A stretch of DNA of 64,000 nt from Streptomyces koelreuteriae (lineage in GTDB: Bacteria; Actinomycetota; Actinomycetes; Streptomycetales; Streptomycetaceae): NCBI RefSeq assembly GCF_018604545.1, contig NZ_CP075896.1, forward strand, positions 5,518,001 to 5,582,000, read 5' to 3'. Numbering within the stretch: position 1 is the first letter of the stretch; every line of letters starts with the position of its first letter. The position numbers and the translations under genes were made by a program. Shown here one piece after another: positions 35,009 to 43,652 of the stretch. The notes beneath the pieces are model-generated. The model did not search any database and was not told the DNA's origin. It worked only from the letters and a program-made list of their open reading frames with translations.

Positions 35009-35205
35009 CGCGCCTCCTCGGCTCAGCTCGACACTGGCCCTCTTCCACGGGCGGCGCATCCGGTCCGAACCCGTACGTCTGACAGATTCACCTGTCTGCC
35101 GCAGCAGGCGTCCGGCCGGTCTCACGCGCGGCGAGGCGGCGCGTTTCCACTGCTAGTTCGTAGCCGTCGGCCCGACAGATCAAGATCAGGGGCCGCCGGA
35201 ACACG

Positions 35206-35240
35206 AGGAGGGGCCGCCGGAGTCACCGGCGGCCCCTCCT
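35206..35240 (-). terminator. 15-bp stem terminator after the AbiEi/DUF559-like gene
   Basis: AGGAGGGGCCGCCGG (35206-35220) and CCGGCGGCCCCTCCT (35226-35240) form a perfect stem with a 5-base loop, between the minus-strand gene ending at 35277 and the sigma promoter. It lies 37 bp after the stop codon. Confidence 0.7.
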
Positions 35241-35276
35241 CCCCCTCCTGTCCCGCCCCCGCCCCCGGGTCCCTCC

Positions 35277-36317
35277 CTACCGGGGCAGCGCCACGACATA
35301 CGCGGCCGGTTCGCGGTCGGCCGCCGCCATCAGGGCCGTGCGGACGACCGCCGCCTGCTGCTCCACCGAGTCGCGGAGCTTCCTGGGCGTGATGTGGACG
35401 ACCGTGATGCCGAGCCGCTCCAGGTGCTCGCGCTTGCGGGCGTACTCCGACCACTGCGCCTCGTCGTTCTGCCGGGGCGCCCGGGTGTCCAGCTCCAGGG
35501 CCACCGCCTGGTCGGGCCAGTAGGCGTCCAGGCCGCCGAGGTAGGGGCCGCCGGGCAGGCGCAGGTCCACGTTCCACACCGGGTCGGGAAGGCCGTACTC
35601 GCGCACCATCCGGTACAGGCGGTCCTCCGCGATCGCCCGGCCCTCGGCCAGCAGGGAGTCCACCGCGTCCACCACGTGCGGGCGGCTCAGCAGCCGGGCC
35701 TGGTTCAGCTCCCGCACCACCGCGGCCGGCTCGCAGTACGCGCCGCGCACCGCCTCCGTCATCAGCCGGCGCACGATCACGGCGTCCGCGAGGCCTGCCA
35801 CCGCGTCGGCCAGCGCACGGGCGACGGGCGCCACCGGCAGACCGGTGACCTGCTCGGGGACCGGCAGCGCCACCCCCCGGACGATGCGCGCACAGCCCGT
35901 CGAGCGCAGCCGGCGCATCCGCGGGACCAGGACGTCGATCGCGTCCAGGGACGGCAGCGGGGGAGTGGAGGAGAAGCCGTGCAGCGTCAGCGCGGCCAGA
36001 CCCGTGATCATCGCCTCGGGCGGGGCGGGGGCGCCGGAGCCGTCCGCGGCGGGCTGGGCGGGAACACCCGTGCCGCGCTCCCGTGCCGCGTACATCAGCA
36101 CCGCGTGCAGCCGCTCCTCGCTGGTCGGCGGGCCCGGGTGGAGCAGGACGACGCCGGGGAGGAACTGCTGCCAGGGGCCGCCGGGGATGCACTGCTCGGT
36201 CATCTGGGCCGTCGAGACACCGTGCGCGCGGAGCCGCGCGACCGTCATCACCCGGAGCCGGCCGCGGCCGGTCAGGTCGTGCAGGGGGCGGGGGGAGAGC
36301 GGGGTGTTGTGCGTCAT
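35277..36317 (-). CDS. AbiEi-like/DUF559-type protein with predicted nuclease-fold C-terminus
   Basis: Protein of 346 aa. The N-terminal part looks like the AbiEi-type winged domain (GRLRVMTVARLRAHGVSTAQ, GGPWQQFLPGVVLLHPGPP). The centre holds MITGLAALTLHGFSS and VLVPRMRRLRSTGCARI. The C-terminus resembles the DUF559/Vsr restriction-endonuclease-like fold: LGGLDAYWPDQAVALELDT followed by EYARKREHLERLGITVVHIT, with Asp and Glu-x-Asp in the places of a PD-(D/E)xK core. It is common in actinobacteria and often annotated as a type IV antitoxin. No toxin gene is adjacent. Function unproven. It lies 197 bp downstream of pepN2 on the same strand. Confidence 0.75.
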   Translation of the reverse strand: MTHNTPLSPRPLHDLTGRGRLRVMTVARLRAHGVSTAQMTEQCIPGGPWQQFLPGVVLLHPGPPTSEERLHAVLMYAARERGTGVPAQPAADGSGAPAPPEAMITGLAALTLHGFSSTPPLPSLDAIDVLVPRMRRLRSTGCARIVRGVALPVPEQVTGLPVAPVARALADAVAGLADAVIVRRLMTEAVRGAYCEPAAVVRELNQARLLSRPHVVDAVDSLLAEGRAIAEDRLYRMVREYGLPDPVWNVDLRLPGGPYLGGLDAYWPDQAVALELDTRAPRQNDEAQWSEYARKREHLERLGITVVHITPRKLRDSVEQQAAVVRTALMAAADREPAAYVVALPR

Positions 36318-36423
36318 GACCGGCAATTTCCCGCTTCGGACCCGCCTTTTAACCCCTGTTACAGGCCCGTCGACACATGCGGACAATCCGGCACTAAAGG
36401 ACGGATGTTCGGATGCCGAAACC

Positions 36424-36451
36424 CCCTGGTCCGTTCGGGTGCGGACCAGGG
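36424..36451 (-). terminator. Hairpin downstream of the second pepN
   Basis: CCCTGGTCCG (36424-36433) and CGGACCAGGG (36442-36451) form a perfect 10-bp stem with an 8-base loop about 65 bp after the pepN2 stop. On the minus strand it is followed by GGTTTC. Confidence 0.6.
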
Positions 36452-36514
36452 TTACGGCTGTGATTGCCTGTATTCCGTAACGGTGACGGAACCCGAAATC
36501 TCAGGCCAAAGGTG

Positions 36515-39103
36515 TCAGGGCCCTGTCGAACCGGCAGTCGCGTCGCACGCCTGCCCCCGCAGAGCCCGCGCCAGATCGTCCCGGGCCTCCAGAACCAGCC
36601 GGCGCAGGGCCGGGGCCGCCTCCCGGTGGGAGTCCAGCCAGGCGTCCGTGGCGTCGAGGGTCTCCTGGGACTGCTGGAGCGACGGGAACAGGCCCGACAC
36701 CACATGCATGCCGATCTGGATCGACCGCTCGGCCCACACCCGCTCGATCGCCGCGAAGTACTTCGCCGCGTACGGGGCGAGCAGATCGCGCTGCGAGCCC
36801 TGCTCGAAGCCCGAGATGGTCGCCTCGACCATGGCGTTGGACAGCGCGTCCGACTCCACGACCTGCGCCCACGCCTGCGCCTTGACCGCCTCCGACGGGC
36901 GGGCGGCCAGACAGCGCACCTGGTGACGCTTGCCGGAGGCGGTGTCGTCCCGGGCCAGCTCCTCGGCCAGCACCTTCTCGTCCACCACCCCGTGCGCGGC
37001 CAGCGGCTCCAGGAACACCCAGCGCAGCTCCTGGTCCAGGTCGAGGCCCTCGACCGCCACCGCGCCCGTCAGCAGGTCCCGCAGCAGCTCGAAGTCGGTG
37101 TCGGCGGCGGCCACCCGGGCGAAGAACCGCGCCCACGCGAGCTGGTGCTCGCTGCCCGCCCCGGCCGCGTACAGCTCGCGCCGCGCGCCCTCGGCGAGCA
37201 GCCGTCCGGCCGCCTCCCGCCGTCCGGGTGCCGTGTAGTGCGTGAGGGCCGACTCGGCCCACGCGTGCAGCATCTGGAGCACGCCGATCTCGGACTCGCG
37301 CCCCGCGAACCGCAGCACCAGGTCGACGAAGTCCCGCGCCGGGAGCAGCGCGTCCCGGGTCATGTTCCACAGCGCCGACCAGCACAGGGCGCGCGCCAGC
37401 GGATCGGTCACCGACCCCAGGTGCTCGCGCAGCGTCGCCAGGGAGGTCGTATCGAAGCGGATCTTGCAGTAGGTGAGGTCGTCGTCGTTGACCAGCACCA
37501 GGTCGGGGGCCTCGGCACCGGCCAGGTCCGCCACCACCGTCCGGGCGCCGTCGACGTCGGTCTCGGTGCGCGCGTACCGCTCCAGCGTGCCGCCGTCCGT
37601 CACCCGGTACAGGCCCACCGCCACCCGGTGCGGGCGCAGTTCCGGGTGCGACTCGGCGGCCTCCTGCACCACCGCCAGCTCCTCGACGCGGCCGTCCGGG
37701 CCGAGCAGCACCTGCGGGGTCAGCGAGTTCACCCCGGCCGTCTGCAGCCAGGACCGCGCCCAGGCGCTCATGTCCCGGCCGCTGGTCTCCTCCAGCACCG
37801 ACAGCAGATCGCCCAGGCGCGTGTTGCCGTACGCGTGCCGCTTGAAGTAGCGCCGGGCGCCCTCCAGGAACGCGTCCTGCCCGACGTACGCCACGAGCTG
37901 CTTCAGCACCGACGCGCCCTTGGCGTACGTGATGCCGTCGAAGTTCAGCTTGGCGTCCTGCAGATCGCGGATGTCCGCCGTGACCGGGTGCGTGGAGGGC
38001 AGCTGGTCGGCGCGGTAGGCCCAGGCCTTGCGGCGGTTGGCGAAGGTGATCCAGCCGCCCGCGAAGCGGGTCGCGCCGACGAGCGAGAACGCGCCCATGA
38101 AGTCCGCGAAGGACTCCTTCAGCCACAGGTCGTCCCACCACTCCATGGTGACCAGGTCGCCGAACCACATGTGCGCCATCTCGTGCAGGATGACGTTGGC
38201 CCGGCCCTCGTAGGACGCCTGCGTCACCCTCCCGCGGAAGATGAACTCCTCCCGGAACGTCACCAGGCCCGGGTTCTCCATCGCGCCCAGGTTGTACTCG
38301 GGCACGAACGCCTGGTCGTACTTCCCGAACGGGTACGGGTAGTCGAAGTGGTCGTGGAAGAAGTCCAGGCCCTGCTTGGTGACCAGGAAGACGTCGTCGG
38401 AGTCGAAGTGGGGCGCGAGGCCCTTGCGGCACAGCGCGCCGAGGGGGATCTCCAGCGTCGTGCCGTCCGGATACGTACGGGAGTAGGAGTCCGTCACGTA
38501 GTGGTACGGGCCCGCCACCACACACGTGATGTACGTCGAGATCGGCTTGGTCTCCGCGAACCGCCAGACGCCGTCGGCGAGTTCGCCGACGCCATTGCTC
38601 CACACCGTCCAGCCCTCCGGCGCCCGCACCTCGAAGCGGAAGGGGGCCTTGAGGTCGGGCTGCTCGAAGTTCGCGAAGACCCGGCGGGAGTCGGCCGGCT
38701 CGTACTGCGTGTACAGGTACACCTCGCCGTCCTCGGGGTCGACGAAGCGGTGCAGGCCCTCACCGGTGCGAGAGTAGGCGCACTGGGCGTCGACGACCAG
38801 CTCGTTGTCGGCAGCCAGGTCCTCCAGCGTGATCCGGGAGCCGTCGAAGACCTCACCGGGGTCCAGATCACGGCCGTTGAGTGAGACGGCCGTCACACTC
38901 GGCGCGATCAGATCGGCGAAGCTGCTCGCCCCCGGCTCGTTGCAGCGGAAGCGCAGCGTCGTCACCGAGCGGAAGGTGCGGGGCCCGGCGCCGTCGTCCT
39001 CGCCGACCGCGGACCGCAGGTCGAGGGACACCTCGTACCCGTCGACGCTCAGCAGGGCGGCCCGCTCCCGGGCCTCGTCGCGGGACAGATTCTCACCGGG
39101 CAC
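36515..39103 (-). CDS. Aminopeptidase N, second copy (M1 family)
   Basis: M1 aminopeptidase of 862 aa and a paralogue of the copy at 8990-11569. Motifs are GAMENPG, HEMAH (His307, Glu308, His311) and Glu330 in WLKESFADF. The GTG at 39103 is preferred over the GTG at 39112 because GAGGAG lies 8 bases before it and the resulting PGENLSRDEARERA aligns with PGTNLTREEAQQRA of the first copy. It is divergent from the DsbA-like gene. Substrate specificity probably differs from PepN1, since the residues around the active site vary (LKESFAD against LNESFAT). Confidence 0.96.
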   Translation of the reverse strand: MPGENLSRDEARERAALLSVDGYEVSLDLRSAVGEDDGAGPRTFRSVTTLRFRCNEPGASSFADLIAPSVTAVSLNGRDLDPGEVFDGSRITLEDLAADNELVVDAQCAYSRTGEGLHRFVDPEDGEVYLYTQYEPADSRRVFANFEQPDLKAPFRFEVRAPEGWTVWSNGVGELADGVWRFAETKPISTYITCVVAGPYHYVTDSYSRTYPDGTTLEIPLGALCRKGLAPHFDSDDVFLVTKQGLDFFHDHFDYPYPFGKYDQAFVPEYNLGAMENPGLVTFREEFIFRGRVTQASYEGRANVILHEMAHMWFGDLVTMEWWDDLWLKESFADFMGAFSLVGATRFAGGWITFANRRKAWAYRADQLPSTHPVTADIRDLQDAKLNFDGITYAKGASVLKQLVAYVGQDAFLEGARRYFKRHAYGNTRLGDLLSVLEETSGRDMSAWARSWLQTAGVNSLTPQVLLGPDGRVEELAVVQEAAESHPELRPHRVAVGLYRVTDGGTLERYARTETDVDGARTVVADLAGAEAPDLVLVNDDDLTYCKIRFDTTSLATLREHLGSVTDPLARALCWSALWNMTRDALLPARDFVDLVLRFAGRESEIGVLQMLHAWAESALTHYTAPGRREAAGRLLAEGARRELYAAGAGSEHQLAWARFFARVAAADTDFELLRDLLTGAVAVEGLDLDQELRWVFLEPLAAHGVVDEKVLAEELARDDTASGKRHQVRCLAARPSEAVKAQAWAQVVESDALSNAMVEATISGFEQGSQRDLLAPYAAKYFAAIERVWAERSIQIGMHVVSGLFPSLQQSQETLDATDAWLDSHREAAPALRRLVLEARDDLARALRGQACDATAGSTGP

Positions 39104-39179
39104 GGGCGGCACTCCTCATGTGTCGTGGGGTACTGCTGAACAGCACCGATCCTGCCATGTGCCCCTGACGGCAGGGACC

Positions 39180-39206
39180 GGGAATGACCGGAGCGAGCAC
39201 CGGCGT
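39180..39206 (+). promoter_or_regulatory. Sigma-R type promoter (GGGAAT-N18-GTT)
   Basis: GGGAAT at 39180-39185, exactly 18 bases, then GTT at 39204-39206. This equals the known Streptomyces sigma-R (thiol-oxidative stress) consensus. It is placed 35 bp before the start of a mycothiol-nitroreductase-like gene, a class known in that regulon. Confidence 0.75.
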
Positions 39207-39211
39207 TCCCG

Positions 39212-39228
39212 GAGGAAACGGTTTCCTC
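39212..39228 (+). repeat. 17-bp palindrome in the DsbA-like gene leader
   Basis: GAGGAAAC-G-GTTTCCTC is a perfect inverted repeat between the predicted transcription start and the GAGGAG ribosome-binding site. It could be an operator or an RNA hairpin modulating translation. Confidence 0.7.
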
Positions 39229-39240
39229 TTGAGGAGAGAC

Positions 39241-39879
39241 ATGTCGGACAAGACCCCCGTCGACTTCTGGTTCGACCCGCTGTGCCCCTGGGCATGGATG
39301 ACCTCCCGCTGGGTGCTGGAGGTGGAGAAGGTCAGGGACATCGAGGTGCGCTGGCACGTCATGAGCCTGGCCGTCCTCAACGAGGACAAGCTCGACGACC
39401 TGCCCCAGGAGTACCGCGAGCTGCTGGAGACCAAGGCGTGGGGCCCCGTCCGGGTCGTCATAGCCGCGCAGCAGGAGCACGGCGCCGAGGTCCTCGGCGA
39501 CTTCTACACCGCCCTCGGCACCCGCATCCACAACCAGGGCGGGGGCCCCGGCAAGGAGATCGTCGCCGCCGCCCTGGAGGACGTCGGCCTGCCCGCGTCC
39601 CTCATCGAGCACTGGGACTCCACGCCCTACGAGGCCGAGCTGCGCGCCTCCCACAAGGAGGGCATCGAGAAGGTCGGCCAGGAGGTCGGCACCCCGGTCA
39701 TCGCCGTGCCCGGCTCCGACGGCGAGCAGATCGCCTTCTTCGGCCCGGTCGTCACCCCCGCCCCGCAGGGCGACGAGGCCGGCCGCCTCTGGGACGGCAC
39801 CCTCGCGGTGGCCTCGGTCCCCGGCTTCTACGAGATCAAGCGCACCCGCACCAAGGGTCCTGACTTCTCCAACCTGTAG
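39241..39879 (+). CDS. DsbA-family oxidoreductase, mycothiol-dependent nitroreductase (Rv2466c)-like
   Basis: Thioredoxin-fold protein of 212 aa with a GAGGAG ribosome-binding site. It begins with VDFWFDPLCPWAWMTSRW, has the inserted helical domain typical of DsbA relatives and the cis-Pro loop GTPVIAVP (about residue 155). Mycobacterial Rv2466c has a Cys-Pro-Trp-Cys centre; here it is Cys-Pro-Trp-Ala, so only the nucleophilic Cys remains and the mechanism must be monothiol, probably through mycothiol. No signal peptide, hence cytoplasmic. The sigma-R promoter upstream fits a role in thiol or nitro-compound detoxification. Confidence 0.9.
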   Translation: MSDKTPVDFWFDPLCPWAWMTSRWVLEVEKVRDIEVRWHVMSLAVLNEDKLDDLPQEYRELLETKAWGPVRVVIAAQQEHGAEVLGDFYTALGTRIHNQGGGPGKEIVAAALEDVGLPASLIEHWDSTPYEAELRASHKEGIEKVGQEVGTPVIAVPGSDGEQIAFFGPVVTPAPQGDEAGRLWDGTLAVASVPGFYEIKRTRTKGPDFSNL

Positions 39880-39882
39880 GGC

Positions 39883-40110
39883 TCACTCGACGGGGGCGGC
39901 CTGGATCCGGAGTTCCTCCGGGAGCAGGCCGTCCTCGCCGCGGTTGAGGTAGCGCTGGTACCACCGGCAGCCGACAGCGGTGCAGCGCCAGTAGTCGTCC
40001 ACGAAGTGCCCGTGCCCCTTCTCCGCCAGGACAGCCGCCCGCTCGGCGGGGTTGAACCTCCGGAACTCCTGCATGGTGCCGCAGGTCCGGCACGCCCGGT
40101 TCACCGTCAT
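39883..40110 (-). CDS. Small zinc-ribbon-like protein
   Basis: Protein of 75 aa with two Cys pairs, CRTCG near residue 7 and a C-x4-C in WRCTAVGCRWY near residue 43, likely binding one zinc. No catalytic motif. Its ATG overlaps the stop of the glycerophosphodiesterase gene by one base (TGATG arrangement), so it is the coupled last gene of the ABC operon. It stops 3 bases before the convergent DsbA-like stop. Function unknown. Confidence 0.8.
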   Translation of the reverse strand: MTVNRACRTCGTMQEFRRFNPAERAAVLAEKGHGHFVDDYWRCTAVGCRWYQRYLNRGEDGLLPEELRIQAAPVE

Positions 40111-41150
40111 CAGCCCCTCCTAGCCATCACCGCCAGGTCGGGGAAGTCGGTCACGACCGCGTCGACTCCCCACCGGTAGTACAGCGCGTACTCGGCGAAC
40201 GCGTCCCCGAAATCGTTCGCTCCGCTTCCGCGCCGGAACTGTGCCGGCAGGAACTGGTTCTCCGCGCGGAAGGTGTACGGGCCCACGCGCAGACCCGCGG
40301 CATGGGCGTCCGCGAGGAGAGAGGTGCCGACGAGCGACGCCTTGTCCGGCCCGATCCAGTCCGCGTACTCCGCGATCTCCGCCAGGCCCGCCGGCGTCAT
40401 CATCTCCTTGTAGGTCCGCCCGGGCAGGTCGTACGGCCCGCCCGTCGTCCCCAGCGCCTGCCACAGCGGCACACCCAGCCCCGTCATGCGCTGGAGGCTC
40501 GTCGGCTCGAAGGACTGCACGACGCACTCGCGCCGGCCGAGCCGCTCGCGGCGGATCACGGCCGCGAGCTTCGGCTCCAACGGCAGCCCGAGGGACCGGA
40601 AGTACGTCGGATGCTTGGTCTCCGGGAAGACGGCGATCGTCCGGCCGTGGCTCCGCGACAGCCGCCGCGCCAGCTCCACGACCTCCTGGAAGGTCATCAC
40701 CTCCTCACGACCGTCGAAGACCGTGTTGCGGTTGCGGACCTGGGGCAGCCGCTCCACCGCCCGCAGCGTCTTCAGCTCGGCGAGGGTGAAGTCCTCCGTG
40801 AACCATCCCGTCACGGCCCGGCCGTCGACCGTCTTCGTCGTACGGCGGTCCGCGAACTCGGGGTGTCCGGCCACATCGGTCGTCTGGGAGATCTCGTTCT
40901 CGTGCCGGACGACGAGCACATGGTCCTTCGTCGGCACCAGGTCCGGTTCGATCCAGTCCGCGCCCGTCTGCACGGCGTACGCGTACGAGGCGGCCGTGTG
41001 CTCCGGGCGCCAGCCGGCCGCGCCGCGATGGCCGATGACCACCGGGCCCTTGCGCGGTTCGGCCGCCGCCGGTGCGGCCGTGGCCGCCGTGGCCGCCGTG
41101 GCGGTTCCCGCCGTCGCCGCGAGCAGGAGGGATCTCCGTCCGAGCTGCAT
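40110..41150 (-). CDS. Secreted glycerophosphodiester phosphodiesterase (GDPD)
   Basis: Exported enzyme of 346 aa; ATG 41150 follows AAGGGGAG. The twin-arginine signal is MQLGRRSLLLAATAGTA. GDPD barrel motifs are VIGHRGAAGWRPEHTAASYAYA, DWIEPDLVPTKDHVLVVRHE (metal and catalytic His) and FPETKHPTYF. It hydrolyses glycerophosphodiesters to sn-glycerol 3-phosphate and an alcohol outside the cell. It lies 26 bp downstream of an FGGY kinase at the end of the ABC import operon, which suggests that the operon takes up a glycerol/polyol phosphate-derived substrate. Confidence 0.93.
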   Translation of the reverse strand: MQLGRRSLLLAATAGTATAATAATAAPAAAEPRKGPVVIGHRGAAGWRPEHTAASYAYAVQTGADWIEPDLVPTKDHVLVVRHENEISQTTDVAGHPEFADRRTTKTVDGRAVTGWFTEDFTLAELKTLRAVERLPQVRNRNTVFDGREEVMTFQEVVELARRLSRSHGRTIAVFPETKHPTYFRSLGLPLEPKLAAVIRRERLGRRECVVQSFEPTSLQRMTGLGVPLWQALGTTGGPYDLPGRTYKEMMTPAGLAEIAEYADWIGPDKASLVGTSLLADAHAAGLRVGPYTFRAENQFLPAQFRRGSGANDFGDAFAEYALYYRWGVDAVVTDFPDLAVMARRG

Positions 41151-41176
41151 GCAACTCCCCTTCAGAGTCGAGTGGT

Positions 41177-42601
41177 TCACGTACGGGCCCGGGCCCGCGC
41201 CTGCGCCAGCCGGACCAGGTGCTCCTCGTAACCTCGCGTGTAGAACGCGGCCCGCCCCGGATCCGGCTCGACGACCTCCGTCGGCCGGGTCCACTCCGCC
41301 GCCTCCAGCGGCACCCCGTACCGCTCGGCCGCCGCCAGGACCGCGCCCCGCGCGCCCACCTCGCCCTCGACGACCCGCAGCGGCCTGCCGAGTACGTCGG
41401 CGAGCAGCCGCATCCAGGCGGGGCTGCGGGTGCCGCCGCCGCACACGGCCAGATTTCCGGTGAGGCCCGCCGCCTCCAGGCAGTGCCGGGCCGCGTACCC
41501 GATGCCCTCGCAGGTGGCGCGGACCAGATCGCCCCGGGTCGACTCCAGGGAGACACCGAGGAGTTCGGCGCGCAGTCGCGGCTCCACGAAGGGGGCGCGT
41601 TCACCGGAGGGCGCGAAGTACGGCAGCACCCGGACGCCGTTCGCGCCCGGCGGGGTCTCGGCCAGCAGGCCGTCCACCTCGTCGTGCCGCACCCCCGTCG
41701 TCGACAGCACCCAGTCCAGTGCCGCCGTGCCGACCATCGCGGGCATGGCGCGCAGCCAGTGACCGGGCCGGTCCGTGGAGATGTACAGGCCCGCCGGTTC
41801 GCCGCTCAGGTCCAGCTCGGTCGTGGCGACCAGGCTGGCCAGACAGGTGCCGACGATCAGCAGCCCGTCGCCCGGGGACGTCACCCCGGCGCCCAGCGCG
41901 CAGGCCGGCAGATCGTAGGGGCCGTTCGCGACCCGGGTGCCGGACGGCAGGCCCTCGCCGAGCGCCTCGGCCGTCGCGACCGGGTCGCTCACCGGGGCGA
42001 GCAGACCGCGCCGGTGGGTCAGCCCCAGCAACTCCACCACCCGGTTGTCGTACGTCCGGGTCCGCGGGTCGAGGAAGGGCATCGAGGCGTCCGACACATC
42101 CGTCGTCGGACCGGCCCCCGTCAGCCGCTGGAACACCATGTCCTTGCAGTACAGGGCGGCCTTCGCGGCATCCAGCGTCTTCGGTTCGTTGCCGTCCAGC
42201 CAGGCCAGCAGCGGCCCCGGACACCCGGGGAACATCGCGCTGCCCGTCCGCCGGAACACCGTCTCGAAGGTGCCGTCGGCCAGCCACCGGTCGACCAGCT
42301 CGTGCGCCCGGCCGTCCATCCAGGAGGCCGCGGGCCGCACGGGCCGCCCCTCGCCGTCGACCAGCCACACCCCGTCGCCCTGCCCGGTGAGCCCGGCCAG
42401 CTCGACCGGTTCCGGGACACGTGCGGTGACCTCACGGAGGACAGCCACGACCGCCCCGTACACCTCCTCCATGTCCTGCTCGACGACCCCGCCGTGCAGC
42501 GAGAGGGCCACCGACCGGGATTCCACGGCCAGTTGGCGTCCCGCCGCGTCGAAGGCCGCCGCCTTGACCATGGACGTGCCCACATCGATACCGACGTACA
42601 T
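41177..42601 (-). CDS. FGGY-family carbohydrate/polyol kinase
   Basis: Cytoplasmic sugar or polyol kinase of 474 aa. The N-terminal ATPase fold has GIDVGTSMVKAAAFD and VEQDMEEVYG, followed by LTGQGDGVWLVDGEG. The second domain has the ATP-binding ICG-like motif in NLAVCGGGTRSPAWMRLLADVLG and the FGGY-type ATCEGIGYAARHCLEA. The specificity (xylulose, ribulose, erythritol, glycerol) cannot be read by eye. It lies 19 bp downstream of the dehydrogenase in the ABC operon and phosphorylates the imported or oxidised substrate. Confidence 0.92.
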   Translation of the reverse strand: MYVGIDVGTSMVKAAAFDAAGRQLAVESRSVALSLHGGVVEQDMEEVYGAVVAVLREVTARVPEPVELAGLTGQGDGVWLVDGEGRPVRPAASWMDGRAHELVDRWLADGTFETVFRRTGSAMFPGCPGPLLAWLDGNEPKTLDAAKAALYCKDMVFQRLTGAGPTTDVSDASMPFLDPRTRTYDNRVVELLGLTHRRGLLAPVSDPVATAEALGEGLPSGTRVANGPYDLPACALGAGVTSPGDGLLIVGTCLASLVATTELDLSGEPAGLYISTDRPGHWLRAMPAMVGTAALDWVLSTTGVRHDEVDGLLAETPPGANGVRVLPYFAPSGERAPFVEPRLRAELLGVSLESTRGDLVRATCEGIGYAARHCLEAAGLTGNLAVCGGGTRSPAWMRLLADVLGRPLRVVEGEVGARGAVLAAAERYGVPLEAAEWTRPTEVVEPDPGRAAFYTRGYEEHLVRLAQARARART

Positions 42602-42620
42602 GCGGCTCTCCTCCCGGTCC

Positions 42621-43652
42621 TCAGGTCAGGCAGTGCGCGAGCGGCTCCCCGCGCACCCAGCGGCCCACCTCTTCGGCGGCGATCCGCGCGGCCTTCTCCG
42701 CCACCGCGCGCGACGCCCCGCCCAGATGCGGGGTCAGCACGACCCGGTCACCCAGCCCCAGCAGCCGGGACTCCGCGGGCAGCGGCTCCCGCTCGTACGT
42801 GTCGAGCGCCGCCGCCGACAGCCGCCCGCTCTCCAGCGCGTCGCACAGCGCGCCCTCGTCCAGCAGCGGGCCCCGGGCCACGTTCACCACCACCGCGCCG
42901 GGCGGCAGCAGCCCCAGCTCCCGGGCGCCGATCAGCCCCCGGGTCTCGGGGGTGAGCCGGGCGTGCAGGGTGATCACCTGGGAGTCGCGCAGCAGGCCGC
43001 CCAGGGAGTTCACACGCAGCCCGTGGATCTCCCCGTGCACATACGGGTCGTACACCATCACCCGCGCCCCGAACGCGCACAGCACCCGCGCCACCCGGCT
43101 GCCGACGGCCCCGTATCCGACCAGCCCGACGGGCAGGTCCTCCAGCTCCAGACCGCTCCGCTCGTACGTGTAGTAGGTCGCGCCCTCCCAACTGCCCTGC
43201 CGGGCCAGCGGGTCATGGGCCTGGGGGATGCGGCGCAGGGCCGACAGCATCAGGGCGACGGTGAACTCGGCGGTGGCGGCGGCGTTGCGGCCCGGCGCGA
43301 AGCACACCCGCACGTCCCGGTTCTTGGCCGCGTCCAGGTTGACGTTGACCGGCCCGCCCCGGCACACCACGACCAGCTTCAGATCCGGGCAGGCGGCGAG
43401 CACCCGCTCGGTGACCGGCCCCATCTGCGTGACCAGGACCTCCGCCCCGGCCAGCGCCTCGATCAGCTCGTCCTCGGCGTCACTGGCCTCCTGCACCTCG
43501 GCGACCGGCCCGAACGGCTCCAGCGGCCAGCCGAGTCGCAGCTCCCTGATCCGCGCCCGCTCCACCTCGTGTTCCACCGCCCGGGTGATCAGCGACGGCA
43601 GGACGAAGTGGTCGCCGGCGGCCACGACACGCACGTTCTCTTCGGAGGTCAT
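42621..43652 (-). CDS. D-isomer-specific 2-hydroxyacid dehydrogenase
   Basis: NAD(P)-dependent oxidoreductase of 343 aa. The Rossmann fingerprint is GLVGYGAVGSRVARVL (about 180-195). Catalytic residues are Arg in VVNVARGPLLDEGAL, Glu in DTYEREPL and His in TPHLGGAS. It reduces 2-keto acids or oxidises 2-hydroxyacids. The ATG overlaps the upstream ATPase stop by ATGA. In this operon it could act on a sugar-acid or keto-acid intermediate next to the FGGY kinase. Confidence 0.93.
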   Translation of the reverse strand: MTSEENVRVVAAGDHFVLPSLITRAVEHEVERARIRELRLGWPLEPFGPVAEVQEASDAEDELIEALAGAEVLVTQMGPVTERVLAACPDLKLVVVCRGGPVNVNLDAAKNRDVRVCFAPGRNAAATAEFTVALMLSALRRIPQAHDPLARQGSWEGATYYTYERSGLELEDLPVGLVGYGAVGSRVARVLCAFGARVMVYDPYVHGEIHGLRVNSLGGLLRDSQVITLHARLTPETRGLIGARELGLLPPGAVVVNVARGPLLDEGALCDALESGRLSAAALDTYEREPLPAESRLLGLGDRVVLTPHLGGASRAVAEKAARIAAEEVGRWVRGEPLAHCLT

